From: Verrucosispora sp. NA02020
GTDB taxonomy: Bacteria; Actinomycetota; Actinomycetes; Mycobacteriales; Micromonosporaceae
Direction: 5' to 3'
NCBI RefSeq assembly: GCF_013364215.1
Contig: NZ_CP054923.1
Span: forward strand, 4,774,001-4,838,000
DNA length: 64,000 nt
Shown here: piece after piece, positions 51,184 through 60,200 of the stretch
How positions within the stretch are numbered: position 1 is the stretch's first letter
Layout of the letters: each line of letters opens with the position of its first letter
Made by a program: the position numbers and the translations under genes
Notes under the pieces: generated by a model
The model's input: the letters and a program-made list of their open reading frames with translations, nothing else
Told to the model about the DNA's origin: nothing
Database searches by the model: none

Positions 51184-52541
51184 CCGCGCCCCGAGGCGTC
51201 CGACGCGCCGAACCGCTGCGCTGGGCGTTGCTCGCCGTCGCGGTCGTCGTCCTGGCGGTCTTCCTGCTCGCCCAGCGGCAGAGCATCGATGTGAGCTACG
51301 GGCAGTCACCGGCGGTGTCGAGGCAGGTCGAGGAGGGCTCCGCCGGTGAGCTGAGCGACGCGACCGTGCCGTCCACCGAGGAGATGACCGCCCTGGTCGA
51401 CGCCGACCCGGTGGTACGCCTGCCGGGTGCCGTCGCCCGCTGGGACGAGCGGCGGGTACGGGAGGCGATCGGCGGCGAGGACACCCGGATCCTGGTCGCC
51501 CCGACCGGCCTGGACGAGGAGGAACGCAAACGGGTCCGCGAGGTCGAGAACGCCACCGTCCGGGTGATCGGTACGCAGGTGAGCGGCGGCATGTTCCAGG
51601 CCACCCCGGACACCCTGCCCGGCTGGCGGGCCCAGTTCGCCACCGGCGACGTCACCGACCAACTGGTCGCGCTGATCACCGCGCTGCGCAAGGTGCCGCG
51701 ACCGGCGGACCAGGACACGCTGCGCTGGCGTGACCCGAGCGGGACGGAACTCGACACCGTTACCGCCGACCTCCGCGCCGACGGGCTGCACGTGGCGGAG
51801 GGCGCCACGCTGCGCCAGGTGCCGAAGGACGCCGACACCGCCTTCCCCGACGGCGCCTGGTACGTCGCCCTGCCCGCCCAGCCGTACGGCGAGCCGCTTC
51901 CCGCGTACGGGCCGGCGCTGCACCGACTCTTTCCGGACCAGCCGCTGGTGGTGATGTACGGCAGTTGGGTCGAGTACCACGGTCCGGGCGCGGCGGACTT
52001 CGCGGAGCTCGCCGGGACCAGCTTCTACGCCCACTTCGGCGACCGGCTCAGCCGCTACGACTATCCGCAGCAGAACGTGCTCGGCGTCTACCTGGGCCGG
52101 GTCACCGACATCCGGTACGCGGGCCTGTTCGACCGCCCACTGCCCTACCGGCCGTTGGATCCGCTGCGGGTGGCGCTGCCCGCCCTGCCCTGGATCTTCG
52201 CGGCCTGTGTGGCGGGCTTCCTGGTGCTGTCGATCCGGTCGCTGCGCCGCTCGGGCACCCGCCCGGGTGATCCGCAACGCGGTGGCGTGCGGGCCCGGCT
52301 GGCCGGTCTCACCGCGCTCGCGGTCGAGGCGTCGCTGCTCACCGACGCGCGCAGCAACCCGGCGCTGACCCGGGGCATCGGCAAGCTCGAAGCGGCCCGG
52401 CAGGCGCTCGACGAGGGACTCCCGGACAAGCACGTCCGGCGGTTGCTCGACGACGCGACGGCGGAGCTGGACGACACCGCCCGCCTGACCGGCATCCCCG
52501 AGTTCCGCCCCGACCTCTATCTCCAGGGGAGGCTGTCGTGA
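51180..52541 (+). CDS. Membrane protein with large extracytoplasmic domain
   Basis: A 453-residue protein from GTG 51180, coupled to the gene before and after by GTGA overlaps. An N-terminal helix (WALLAVAVVVLAVFLLA) leads to a roughly 300-residue extracytoplasmic part containing two candidate ligand folds (TRILVAPTGLDEEERKRV, then YVALPAQPYGEPLPAYGPAL). A second helix (LPWIFAACVAGFLVLSI) then opens a cytoplasmic helical tail (LTALAVEASLLTDARSNPAL). The two-helix topology is shared with the next protein. Family not recognised; perhaps an envelope complex. Confidence 0.7.
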   Translation: MTAPRGVRRAEPLRWALLAVAVVVLAVFLLAQRQSIDVSYGQSPAVSRQVEEGSAGELSDATVPSTEEMTALVDADPVVRLPGAVARWDERRVREAIGGEDTRILVAPTGLDEEERKRVREVENATVRVIGTQVSGGMFQATPDTLPGWRAQFATGDVTDQLVALITALRKVPRPADQDTLRWRDPSGTELDTVTADLRADGLHVAEGATLRQVPKDADTAFPDGAWYVALPAQPYGEPLPAYGPALHRLFPDQPLVVMYGSWVEYHGPGAADFAELAGTSFYAHFGDRLSRYDYPQQNVLGVYLGRVTDIRYAGLFDRPLPYRPLDPLRVALPALPWIFAACVAGFLVLSIRSLRRSGTRPGDPQRGGVRARLAGLTALAVEASLLTDARSNPALTRGIGKLEAARQALDEGLPDKHVRRLLDDATAELDDTARLTGIPEFRPDLYLQGRLS

Positions 52542-53557
52542 CCGCCACGCTGCGACGCGGCCTGGCCGCCCTGGTCGGCACCACCTTCGGCTGGGCGGTG
52601 CTGGCCTGCCTGGTGCTGGCCGGGTGGGCGCTGTGGTCGGGCGGGATCCTGGACGGCCCGATCGCCCGCGAGGTCCGCGCCTCGTCGCTGTACGTCGCCC
52701 CCGGGGTCGACCTGGACCGGCCCGCCGCCGAGCGGGTCGTCGGCAACCGCCGGCTGGTGGTGCTGTTGATGTCGCCCGGCGACGACCTGCGGGCCGCCTG
52801 CGACCAGACCCGGCAGGCCGCGAAGGGGACGCTGGTGCTGGCGATGAGCCGCGACGGCGACGACTGGGACACCTACGGCTGCTCGCGCATCCGCCAGCGC
52901 GACAGCAAGGACTTCGGCCGGGCGATGGTCGCGGAGACGATCATCGGCCGGGGTGTCGACTCGTTCGTGGACCAGCCGGTGGAGGCGCTCAAGGTCATCG
53001 TGGTCAACTACGACCTGCTGGTACGGGCCGGCACGGTCCCGGACGGGGCACGCACGATCAGCCCCTCGCTGCCCCGGTACCTGCTGGCCGGCGCGGCGGT
53101 CGGCGGCGTGGTCGCCGGTGCCGCGTCGCTCTGGTTCGCGGGACGGCGGGCCGGCCGGCTGGCCGCCGCGCGGCGACGCCGACGCGACGACCGGGCCGAC
53201 GAGCGCAGCGCGCTCAGCGCCGCGACAGCCGGGTTGGCACAGCAGATCGTCGACCTCGACCAGCGGTACGGCCAGCTCTCCGCCCGCAGCACGGGCCGGG
53301 GATACGCGCGGCTGGTCAGCGACTACACCCGGCTGCTCGGCGAGTTCTCCGACGCCGACGCGGGCGACGTCACCGTGGAGCGGCTGCGGGGCCGGGTGGA
53401 CGAGCTGGCCTCGCGGGCGACCATGCTCGCGCGGGAGGCGGCGGCCCGGACCGGGGACGGTGCGGGGTCCGACGACCGGTCGGCGCGGCGGTCGACGTCA
53501 CGGCGTGGCGGTCGGCGGGGGCGGCGGCGCGACCGGCCCGGATCCACCACCGGCTGA
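52538..53557 (+). CDS. Membrane protein with coiled cytoplasmic tail
   Basis: A 339-residue protein in the same operon. Helix one (FGWAVLACLVLAGWALW) is followed by an extracytoplasmic domain with a Cys pair (LRAACDQTR, DTYGCSRIRQ). Helix two is LLAGAAVGGVVAGAASLWF. The tail is Arg-rich (RRRRRDDRADERSAL) and helical, with coiled-coil-like LAQQIVDLDQRYGQLSARS. Its topology parallels the product of 51180-52541, so they may form a heteromeric membrane assembly. Its last 60 bases overlap the DUF2207-like gene on the opposite strand. Confidence 0.7.
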   Translation: MTATLRRGLAALVGTTFGWAVLACLVLAGWALWSGGILDGPIAREVRASSLYVAPGVDLDRPAAERVVGNRRLVVLLMSPGDDLRAACDQTRQAAKGTLVLAMSRDGDDWDTYGCSRIRQRDSKDFGRAMVAETIIGRGVDSFVDQPVEALKVIVVNYDLLVRAGTVPDGARTISPSLPRYLLAGAAVGGVVAGAASLWFAGRRAGRLAAARRRRRDDRADERSALSAATAGLAQQIVDLDQRYGQLSARSTGRGYARLVSDYTRLLGEFSDADAGDVTVERLRGRVDELASRATMLAREAAARTGDGAGSDDRSARRSTSRRGGRRGRRRDRPGSTTG

Positions 53558-55006
53558 CGGCGGGCCGACGGGGTCGGGCGCGACCGTGCCGGTGGGGAGC
53601 CGGGAGCGGCCGTGCCCGACCACCGACAGCTCGACGACCCGCCGTGACCAGGGCCGTACCCGCAGGGTCACCATGTCGCCGTCGTGGCAGCGGCTCGCCC
53701 ACTCGCTGGGCAGCCCCCACGCGGTGGTGCGGTCGGCGGTGCCGTCGTCCACGGCCAGGTAGTGCAGCCAGGGCCGGGCCGGACGGTTCTCGCCCTGAGT
53801 GGTGCTGCGCCACACCTCGATCCAGAGCACCTCACCGGTGACGGTGCGCTCGGTGACCAGGTCCACCAGGGTGCGGACCACGGTGTGGATCCCGGAGAGC
53901 AGCACCAGGACCGTCAGCACGACGACGCCGTTGCGCACGAGGTCGAAGATCCGTGCGGCCTGGTTCACCGTCGACGGGGTGAGGGTGAACGTGGGACCGA
54001 CGGCGTTGAGCAGGAAACCGCCGACGGCGATGCCGATCACGCCGCCGGCCAGCAGGCGCGGCACCGAGCGGCCGTAGCGGAGCAACAGCCGGGGATAGCG
54101 GACGCGGACCCGGCGCCACGTGCCGCCGTACGACGACCAGACCGACGTGCGGTCGCCGAGGCCGAGGTCGAGCACCGCGCTGGCCAGGTGGGTGGCGCCG
54201 ACGGCGGCACCGTAGCCGAGGTAGCGGTCCCAGATCGCCACCGCGGCCGGCGGCAGTTCGTCGAACTGCTCGTGCCCGCGCAGCCAGTCCCGGACACCGA
54301 GCCACCGGGTCGCCACCTGACGGCCGAGCGCCGTGTCGCGTTCGCCCGGTGACGCCCCGGCCAGCGTGGAGAACAGGACGAACACGGCGATCCCGGCGAT
54401 GAACGCGTGGTTGCCCGAGGTCGGATGCCAGCTCGCCAGGTGCAGCGCGGCCAGGCCGACCACCACGGCGGCGACCAGCGCCGTGCCGACCAGCAGACCG
54501 GTCACGCGCGGGCCGAAGCGCCGCCGGGACAGCCCGGCGGCACGGGCGTCGGCGACCACCTGCCCGCGCAGCCGCTTGTTCCACGCCCGGGCCCGGGCCT
54601 CGTCGCGGAAGGTCAGCGCGGTCAGTGGCAGGACGCCGTCCACCGCGAGCCCCCGCACCCGGTCGAGCACCAGTCGCTCGTACGGACGCAGCCCGGCCTC
54701 GTCGGGCGGAGCCGCCGGCAGGTGCACCGTGCTCTGCATCGGGTCGGCACCGGGTTGGCGTACCTCGAAGAAGCCCCGGGCGGCGAGGTCGAGCAGGGTC
54801 GCCTCGGCGGCGTCCTCGGTCAGCGACCAACGGTTGACCAGCAGGTTGACCACGGCGGGCGGTTCGGCGCCGAGTTCCGGGGTGGCCGGCGCGGGCGACA
54901 CGGCGGCGGGCCGGGTGACCCACCGGAGCACACCGTAGAGCAGCAGCCAGCCGGCGAGGGCGCCCAGCCCCACCGTCAGGTCGAGCAGGAGACGACCGTC
55001 CATCAC
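53498..55006 (-). CDS. DUF2207-like membrane protein
   Basis: About 502 residues. The start GTG overlaps the LemA stop (GTGA), with a second start ATG at 55003. An N-terminal helix (LLLDLTVGLGALAGWLLLYG) is followed by a winged-helix-like cytoplasmic segment (NRWSLTEDAAEATLLDLAARGFFEVRQ split over residues 58-85). Helix pairs follow (RVTGLLVGTALVAAVVVGLA, HAFIAGIAVFVLFSTLAG). DUF2207 proteins are typically encoded with LemA, as here. The C-terminal tail is Pro/Gly-rich and overlaps the neighbouring gene. It may be a membrane quality-control or stress component; role unproven. Confidence 0.8.
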   Translation of the reverse strand: MMDGRLLLDLTVGLGALAGWLLLYGVLRWVTRPAAVSPAPATPELGAEPPAVVNLLVNRWSLTEDAAEATLLDLAARGFFEVRQPGADPMQSTVHLPAAPPDEAGLRPYERLVLDRVRGLAVDGVLPLTALTFRDEARARAWNKRLRGQVVADARAAGLSRRRFGPRVTGLLVGTALVAAVVVGLAALHLASWHPTSGNHAFIAGIAVFVLFSTLAGASPGERDTALGRQVATRWLGVRDWLRGHEQFDELPPAAVAIWDRYLGYGAAVGATHLASAVLDLGLGDRTSVWSSYGGTWRRVRVRYPRLLLRYGRSVPRLLAGGVIGIAVGGFLLNAVGPTFTLTPSTVNQAARIFDLVRNGVVVLTVLVLLSGIHTVVRTLVDLVTERTVTGEVLWIEVWRSTTQGENRPARPWLHYLAVDDGTADRTTAWGLPSEWASRCHDGDMVTLRVRPWSRRVVELSVVGHGRSRLPTGTVAPDPVGPPSAGGGSGPVAPPPPPTATP

Positions 55007-55599
55007 GCGCCCGGGCCCGGGAAGCGGACTCCGACGGTGCCGCGCTCGCCCGTCCCGGCCTCGAAGTAGTCCCGCGTCCGGAAGCCGGCCACGCGGGCGA
55101 CCAGGTTGGTGGGGACGGACTCGACGGTGGTGTTGTACGTCTGCACCGCGCTGTTGTAGAACTGCCGGGCGTAGGCGATCCGGTCCTCGGTACGGGACAG
55201 TTCGGTCTGCAACGCCGCGAAGTTCCGGTCGGCCCGCAGATCCGGGTACGCCTCGGCGAGCGCGAGCAGTCGGCCGACCGCCTCGGTCAGCACGGTCTCG
55301 GCACCGGCCCGACCCGCCAGGCCGGGCGTGGTGGCGGCGGCCAGCGCACCGCTGCGGGCGGCGGACACCGCCGTCAACGCGTCGCGCTCGTGCGCCGCGT
55401 ACCCCTTGACGGTCTCGACCAGGTTCGGGATCAGGTCGTGCCGGCGGCTGAGCTGCACGTCGATCTGGGCCCAGGAGGCCCGCACCTGGTTGCGGCGGCG
55501 GACCAGACGGTTGTAGGCGACCGTCGCCGCACCGAGTACGGCGACCACCAGCAGGCAGAACAGCCCGCCGACGAGACTCGCCACGACGTCACTGCCCAT
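55003..55599 (-). CDS. lemA: LemA-family protein
   Basis: A 198-residue protein of normal LemA length. A single N-terminal membrane helix (LVGGLFCLLVVAVLGAATVA) precedes the conserved YNRLVRRRNQVRASWAQIDVQ and LSRRHDLIPNLVETVKGYAAHE helices. The family signature DRNFAALQTELSRTEDRIAYARQFYNSAVQTYN then follows over about residues 123-155. LemA proteins are often paired with DUF2207 or membrane proteases. GGAGGGGCAGGA provides the ribosome site. Confidence 0.93.
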   Translation of the reverse strand: MGSDVVASLVGGLFCLLVVAVLGAATVAYNRLVRRRNQVRASWAQIDVQLSRRHDLIPNLVETVKGYAAHERDALTAVSAARSGALAAATTPGLAGRAGAETVLTEAVGRLLALAEAYPDLRADRNFAALQTELSRTEDRIAYARQFYNSAVQTYNTTVESVPTNLVARVAGFRTRDYFEAGTGERGTVGVRFPGPGA

Positions 55600-55766
55600 T
55601 CCTGCCCCTCCGGTGCCGCACCTGCACGCCGCGACCTGCGGTGACCGGCGCGAGCGGGCCGGACCCCGGTGTCGGCGGTCCGGCCGGTCCGATCATGGGG
55701 ATCGGGCCCGGGGGACACAATCAGGCGAACGGTCGGTGACCGGATGCGACGCGTCGCCTGCGTCAC

Positions 55767-55812
55767 AGCGGCAGCGTCGGTCAGCGGCAGCGTCGGTCAG
55801 CGGCAGCGTCGG
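55767..55812. repeat. Short tandem repeat, 16-base unit
   Basis: AGCGGCAGCGTCGGTC occurs twice in full (55767-55782, 55783-55798) and a third time partly. It lies 42 bases upstream of the NAD synthetase start, and copy-number change could affect its promoter. Confidence 0.75.
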
Positions 55813-55853
55813 GTCCCGGCCGGGGCCGGGACGGGTTCGGCGATGATGGTGCG

Positions 55854-57887
55854 GTGAACTTCCGCTCCGTCTACCAGCACGGGTTCGTCCGTGTCGCCGC
55901 CTGCACCGGGCGTACGCGCATCGCCGAGCCCACCGCCAACGCCGAGGCCGTCTTGCGGCAGGCCCGCCGGTGCGCCGCCGAGGGGGTGGCCGTGGCGGTC
56001 TTCCCGGAACTGGGCCTGTGCGGCTACTCGATCGAGGATCTCCTGCTCCAGGACGCGGTGCTGGACGAGGTGGAGACGGCGCTGGCACACCTGGTGGCGG
56101 AGTCGGCGGAGCTGCTGCCGGTGCTCGTCGTCGGTGCGCCGCTGCGGCACCGGGGCCGGGTCTACAACTGCGCGGTGCTGGTGCACCGGGGTCGGGTGCT
56201 GGGCGTGGCGCCGAAGTCGTACATCCCGAACTACCGGGAGTTCTACGAGGCCCGGCAGATCGGCGCGGGGGTCGACGAGCGCGGCGGGACGATCCGGCTC
56301 GGCGGCGCCGAGGTGCCGTTCGGGGTGGACCTGCTGTTCACCGCCGAGGACGTGCCCGGCCTGGTGCTCTACGCCGAGGTCTGCGAGGACCTGTGGGTGC
56401 CGGTGCCGCCGAGCGCCGAGGCGGCATTGGCGGGCGCGACCGTCCTGGTCAACCTCTCCGGTAGCCCGATCACGGTGGGTCGGGCCGAGGACCGTCGGCT
56501 GCTGTGCCGGTCGGCGTCGGCGCGCTGCCTGGCCGCGTACGTCTACGCGGCGGCCGGTCTGGGCGAGTCCACCACGGACCTGTCCTGGGACGGCCAGACG
56601 ATGATCTACGAGAACGGGGTCCTGCTCGCCGAGACCGACCGGTTCCCGGCCGACGAGCGGCACGCGGTGGCCGACGTCGACCTGGACCTGCTGCGGCAGG
56701 AACGGCTCCGGATGGGCACGTTCGACGACAACCGGCGGGCGCACGCGGGACGCACCGGCGGCTTCCGCGAGGTGCGGTTCCGGCTGGAGCCGCCGACGCG
56801 GGACCTCGGGCTGCGGCGGCGGGTCGAGCGGTACCCGTTCGTGCCGTCGGATGCGGCGCGCCTGGCGCAGGACTGCTACGAGGCGTACCACATCCAGGTC
56901 GCCGGCCTGCACCAGCGGCTGGCGGCGACCGGCGACCCGAAGGTCGTCATCGGGGTCTCCGGCGGCCTGGACTCGACCCACGCCCTGATCGTCGCGGCAC
57001 GGGCGATGGACCGGGCGGGCCGGCCGCGCAGCGACATCCTCGGGTTCACCATGCCGGGCTTCGCGACCAGCGCGCACACCCGCGACAACGCCCACAAGCT
57101 GATGCGCTCGCTCGGGGTCACCGCGACCGAGCTGGACATCACCGCCACCGCGCGGCTGATGCTCCAGGAACTCGGTCACCCGTTCGGTGCCGGCGAACCG
57201 GTCTACGACGTGACGTTCGAGAACGTGCAGGCCGGGCTCCGCACCGACTACCTGTTCCGGCTCGCCAACCAGCGCGGCGGCATCGTGCTCGGCACCGGTG
57301 ACCTGTCCGAGTTGGCACTGGGCTGGTGCACGTACGGCGTCGGCGACCAGATGAGCCACTACAACGTCAACTCGGGCCTGCCGAAGACCCTCATCCAGCA
57401 CCTGATCCGGTGGGTGATCGGCAGCGGCCAGTTCGACGAGGAGGTGGGCGAGACGCTGCGCGCGGTGCTGGACACCGAGATCAGCCCGGAGCTGGTGCCG
57501 GGCGCGGAACTCCAGTCCACCGAGAGCAGCATCGGCCCGTACGCGTTGCAGGACTTCACCCTCTTCCACGTGCTGCGCTACGGCTTCCGACCGTCGAAGA
57601 TCGCCTTCCTGGCCTGGCACGCGTGGCACGACTCGGCGGCGGGCACGTGGCCGCCCCACTTCCCGGAGCACAAGCGGGTCGCCTACGACCTGCCGGAGAT
57701 CCGCCGTTGGCTGGAGGTCTTCTGCCGCCGGTTCTTCGGCTTCGCCCAGTTCAAGCGCTCGGCGATGCCGAACGGCCCGAAGGTCGTCGCCGGTGGTTCG
57801 CTCTCCCCGCGCGGCGACTGGCGGGCGCCGTCGGACGGTTCGGCGCAGGCGTGGCTGCGCGATCTCGCCCGCTGGGACGCGGACTGA
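55854..57887 (+). CDS. nadE: Glutamine-dependent NAD(+) synthetase
   Basis: A 677-residue enzyme, the size of the mycobacterial two-domain form. The N-terminal nitrilase-type glutaminase domain has the triad Glu52 ([10 protein letters not shown]), Lys121 (APKSYIPNY) and Cys177 (YAEVCEDLW). The C-terminal synthetase domain has the PP-loop [12 protein letters not shown] (Ser369-Ser374). It amidates deamido-NAD using ammonia channelled from glutamine, the last step of NAD synthesis. GTG 55854 is chosen as the start of the homologous region. It is monocistronic. Confidence 0.96.
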   Translation: MNFRSVYQHGFVRVAACTGRTRIAEPTANAEAVLRQARRCAAEGVAVAVFPELGLCGYSIEDLLLQDAVLDEVETALAHLVAESAELLPVLVVGAPLRHRGRVYNCAVLVHRGRVLGVAPKSYIPNYREFYEARQIGAGVDERGGTIRLGGAEVPFGVDLLFTAEDVPGLVLYAEVCEDLWVPVPPSAEAALAGATVLVNLSGSPITVGRAEDRRLLCRSASARCLAAYVYAAAGLGESTTDLSWDGQTMIYENGVLLAETDRFPADERHAVADVDLDLLRQERLRMGTFDDNRRAHAGRTGGFREVRFRLEPPTRDLGLRRRVERYPFVPSDAARLAQDCYEAYHIQVAGLHQRLAATGDPKVVIGVSGGLDSTHALIVAARAMDRAGRPRSDILGFTMPGFATSAHTRDNAHKLMRSLGVTATELDITATARLMLQELGHPFGAGEPVYDVTFENVQAGLRTDYLFRLANQRGGIVLGTGDLSELALGWCTYGVGDQMSHYNVNSGLPKTLIQHLIRWVIGSGQFDEEVGETLRAVLDTEISPELVPGAELQSTESSIGPYALQDFTLFHVLRYGFRPSKIAFLAWHAWHDSAAGTWPPHFPEHKRVAYDLPEIRRWLEVFCRRFFGFAQFKRSAMPNGPKVVAGGSLSPRGDWRAPSDGSAQAWLRDLARWDAD

Positions 57888-57967
57888 GTGGACGGTGTGG
57901 ACGCGGCCCGGACGATGGTTCGGACCGGCCACCGGACGTAGGGTGAACTCACCGAGGGCTTCCGCTT

Positions 57968-57992
57968 CACCGCCGCCGATGAAGCGGCGGTG
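57968..57992 (+). terminator. Possible terminator downstream of nadE
   Basis: CACCGCCGC and GCGGCGGTG form perfect nine-base arms around CGATGAA, about 80 bases past the nadE stop and 66 bases before the next start. Confidence 0.4.
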
Positions 57993-58057
57993 GGCCGGCA
58001 CGGGGTCGGGATGCGGCGGTACGGCGGCGGGTGGCAGGTCAGTGGAGGGGAAGTGCT

Positions 58058-58474
58058 GTGGCGGTAGGGCGCGTGGTCCGGTTCGACGAGGTGAAGGGGT
58101 ACGGGTTCATCGCCCCGGAAGAGGGTGGTGAGGACGTCTTCGTCCACGCCAACGACCTGATGGAGGGCAAGCAGGCCATCACACCGGGCACCAGGGTGGA
58201 GTTCCAGATCAAGGAGGGCGAGCGGGGCCTCAAGGGCTACGACGTCCGGGTCGTCGCGTCGGAGCGCCGTCCGCTCGCCGCCCCGGTCGCGACCGCCGAC
58301 ACCGAGGAGTACGACGAGGACGCCACCTGTGACGTGCTCTCCGCCGCGGCGCTGCGCGCCGAGGTGACCGAGGCGTTCATCCAGGCTGCCCCGGACCTCA
58401 CCGCGGGTCAGATCGTCCGGCTGCGGGACCAGGTGATCCGCATCGCCACCCGGCACGGGTGGACCGAGGGCTGA
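58058..58474 (+). CDS. Cold-shock-domain protein with C-terminal extension
   Basis: A 138-residue protein from GTG 58058 with GGAGGGG eight bases upstream. The cold-shock domain (residues 1-67) has RNP1 KGYGFIAPE and RNP2 DVFVHAND for single-stranded nucleic-acid binding. Unlike ordinary CspA-type proteins of about 67 residues, it carries a further 70 residues with an acidic linker (DTEEYDEDATCDVL) and a helical end (ALRAEVTEAFIQAAPDLTAG). It probably acts as an RNA chaperone or regulator. It converges on the metallophosphoesterase gene, with only three bases between stops. Confidence 0.9.
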   Translation: MAVGRVVRFDEVKGYGFIAPEEGGEDVFVHANDLMEGKQAITPGTRVEFQIKEGERGLKGYDVRVVASERRPLAAPVATADTEEYDEDATCDVLSAAALRAEVTEAFIQAAPDLTAGQIVRLRDQVIRIATRHGWTEG

Positions 58475-58477
58475 GGC

Positions 58478-59356
58478 TCAGCCGACCCGACCGCTGCCGA
58501 CGTCCGGCGTACGGGTCGCCGACGCGCCGCCGAACACCACCGTGCGCGGCAGCTCGGGTCGTCCGCCCCGGGGCTTCCACTCGCGCGGATAACCCAGCGA
58601 CACCTCCTGGAACGGCACCTCGTCGTGCCAGGTCGTCCGGGGGATGTGCAGGTGACCGTAGACCACCGCCGCCGCCCGGTACCGGACGTGCCAGTCGGCG
58701 GTCAGTTCCGTCCCGCACCACTGGGCGAACTCCGGGTGGCGCAGCACGTCGGTCGGTTCGCGGACCAGCGGGTAGTGGTTGACCAGGACGGTCGGCAGGC
58801 TCGGGTCGCAGGCGTCCAGGCGCTGCCGGGTGTACGCCACCCGCTCCCAGCACCACGCCTCGCGGCTCGGGTGCGGATCCGGGTGCAGCATGAACTCGTC
58901 GGTGCAGACGATCCCGGTGGCGTACGCCCGCGCCAGCGACTCCTCCTTGGTGGTGGTGCCGGGCGCCCGGAACGAGTAGTCGTAGCCGACGAAGAGCGGG
59001 GCGACGACCACCGGCCCGCCGGGCCCCCGCCAGACCGGGTACTCGTCCTGCGGGGTGTGCACGCCGAGCGTGCGGCACAACTCGACGAGGTGGTCGTACC
59101 GCTGCTCGCCGCGCAGGTCCACCGGGTCGTGCCGGGGGGTCCACAGTTCGTGGTTGCCCGGTGCCCAGACCACGGTGTGGAAGCGTTCGGTGAGGGTCCG
59201 CAGGGTCCACTCCACATCGGCGTACGCGTCACCGATGTCCCCGGCGACGAGAAGCCAGTCCTGGTCGGAGCGGGGTCGCAGCTCCGCAGCGATCTGCCGG
59301 TTCTCGGCGTAGCCCACGTGCAGGTCGCTGACCGCGAGAAGCGTGCCGGCACCCAT
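58478..59356 (-). CDS. Calcineurin-like metallophosphoesterase
   Basis: About 292 residues from ATG 59356 (GACGAGGAC upstream); a GTG 12 bases earlier is also possible. Metal-ligand motifs are in order: SDLHVGY, VAGDIGD, APGNHE, LVNHYPL and VVYGHLHI. The mid-part FVGYDYSFRAPG resembles bacterial phosphoesterases clustered with cytosolic signalling proteins. Substrate unknown; it could cleave phosphodiesters or remove a phosphate. Confidence 0.9.
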   Translation of the reverse strand: MGAGTLLAVSDLHVGYAENRQIAAELRPRSDQDWLLVAGDIGDAYADVEWTLRTLTERFHTVVWAPGNHELWTPRHDPVDLRGEQRYDHLVELCRTLGVHTPQDEYPVWRGPGGPVVVAPLFVGYDYSFRAPGTTTKEESLARAYATGIVCTDEFMLHPDPHPSREAWCWERVAYTRQRLDACDPSLPTVLVNHYPLVREPTDVLRHPEFAQWCGTELTADWHVRYRAAAVVYGHLHIPRTTWHDEVPFQEVSLGYPREWKPRGGRPELPRTVVFGGASATRTPDVGSGRVG

Positions 59357-59432
59357 GTCCTCGTCCACCCCCGGTCTGCGGCCCGTCGCCGCCCCGCAAC
59401 GGTAGTCGTACCGGCGGTGGACGAACAGCCCG

Positions 59433-60110
59433 TCAGCCGCCGGTGCCCTCGGCGGCGCCGTCGGGCGTGAGGGCGCCGTCGGCCTCACCGGTGTCGAGGT
59501 GCACGTGCTGGTGGCCGTTGCCGGCGTCGATGTTGATCTGGTCGAGTTGTGTCGCGGCCACCGACCAGGTGGTGGCGGCGAGGGTGGCCTGCCGGGCGGC
59601 CAGCGTCAGGTGGTCGCGGCGCAGGGCGTCGGGCACGGAGGCCGCCAGGGCGACGGCGTCGACCGCGACGGTGGCCTGGGCCACGGCGCTGCGCAGGCCG
59701 CCCCGGGCGACGTTGGTGGCCGTGCTGCCCGAGGGCGGGTCGGCGTACGCCTCGGTGAGCTGGCCCATGGTCTGTCGCCACTGGTCCAGTTGCGTCGGCT
59801 CGGGAGCCTGCCCGGACTCCCCGTGCTCCCGTACGGCCACCAGGATCGGCGCCATCTGCTGGCCGGTGCGGCGTGCCAGGTCGGTCAGTTCGACGATCTG
59901 GCGCGCGTCCCGTTCGACCTCCGCCGCGCGCATCTCGGCGATCCGCGAGTCGGTGTCGTCCGGCCGTCCCAGGGTGTACCCGACCAGCCCGCCCACCAGG
60001 GCCACCACCAGCACTGCCGTGACGGCACCGAGGATCGACCAACCGGAGGTCCGCGCTGCCGAGGCCGGCGGGGTCGCCAGGTAGGAGGGCCTTCCGGTAC
60101 GACGGGACAT
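59433..60110 (-). CDS. Single-helix membrane protein of unknown function
   Basis: About 225 residues from ATG 60110 (GAGGGG upstream). One membrane helix (LGAVTAVLVVALVGGLVGYTLG) is followed by a long, mostly helical extracytoplasmic domain (EMRAAEVERDARQIVELTDL, then TQLDQWRQTMGQL). Near the end is a His-rich NGHQHVHLDTGE. It resembles DUF305-like or four-helix secreted proteins only loosely. No firm family. Confidence 0.7.
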   Translation of the reverse strand: MSRRTGRPSYLATPPASAARTSGWSILGAVTAVLVVALVGGLVGYTLGRPDDTDSRIAEMRAAEVERDARQIVELTDLARRTGQQMAPILVAVREHGESGQAPEPTQLDQWRQTMGQLTEAYADPPSGSTATNVARGGLRSAVAQATVAVDAVALAASVPDALRRDHLTLAARQATLAATTWSVAATQLDQINIDAGNGHQHVHLDTGEADGALTPDGAAEGTGG

Positions 60111-60200
60111 GGCCACCCCTCGGGATCGACGACGATTCGCTCGGAGCGTAGCCCGTATATCACAAGCCGTCGATACTTCTGTGCACTGTGGCGTCGACTT

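Noticed and set aside
55797..58001. 734-codon minus-strand frame opposite nadE
   Set aside because: Antisense shadow; nadE has all catalytic residues and codon bias on the plus strand.
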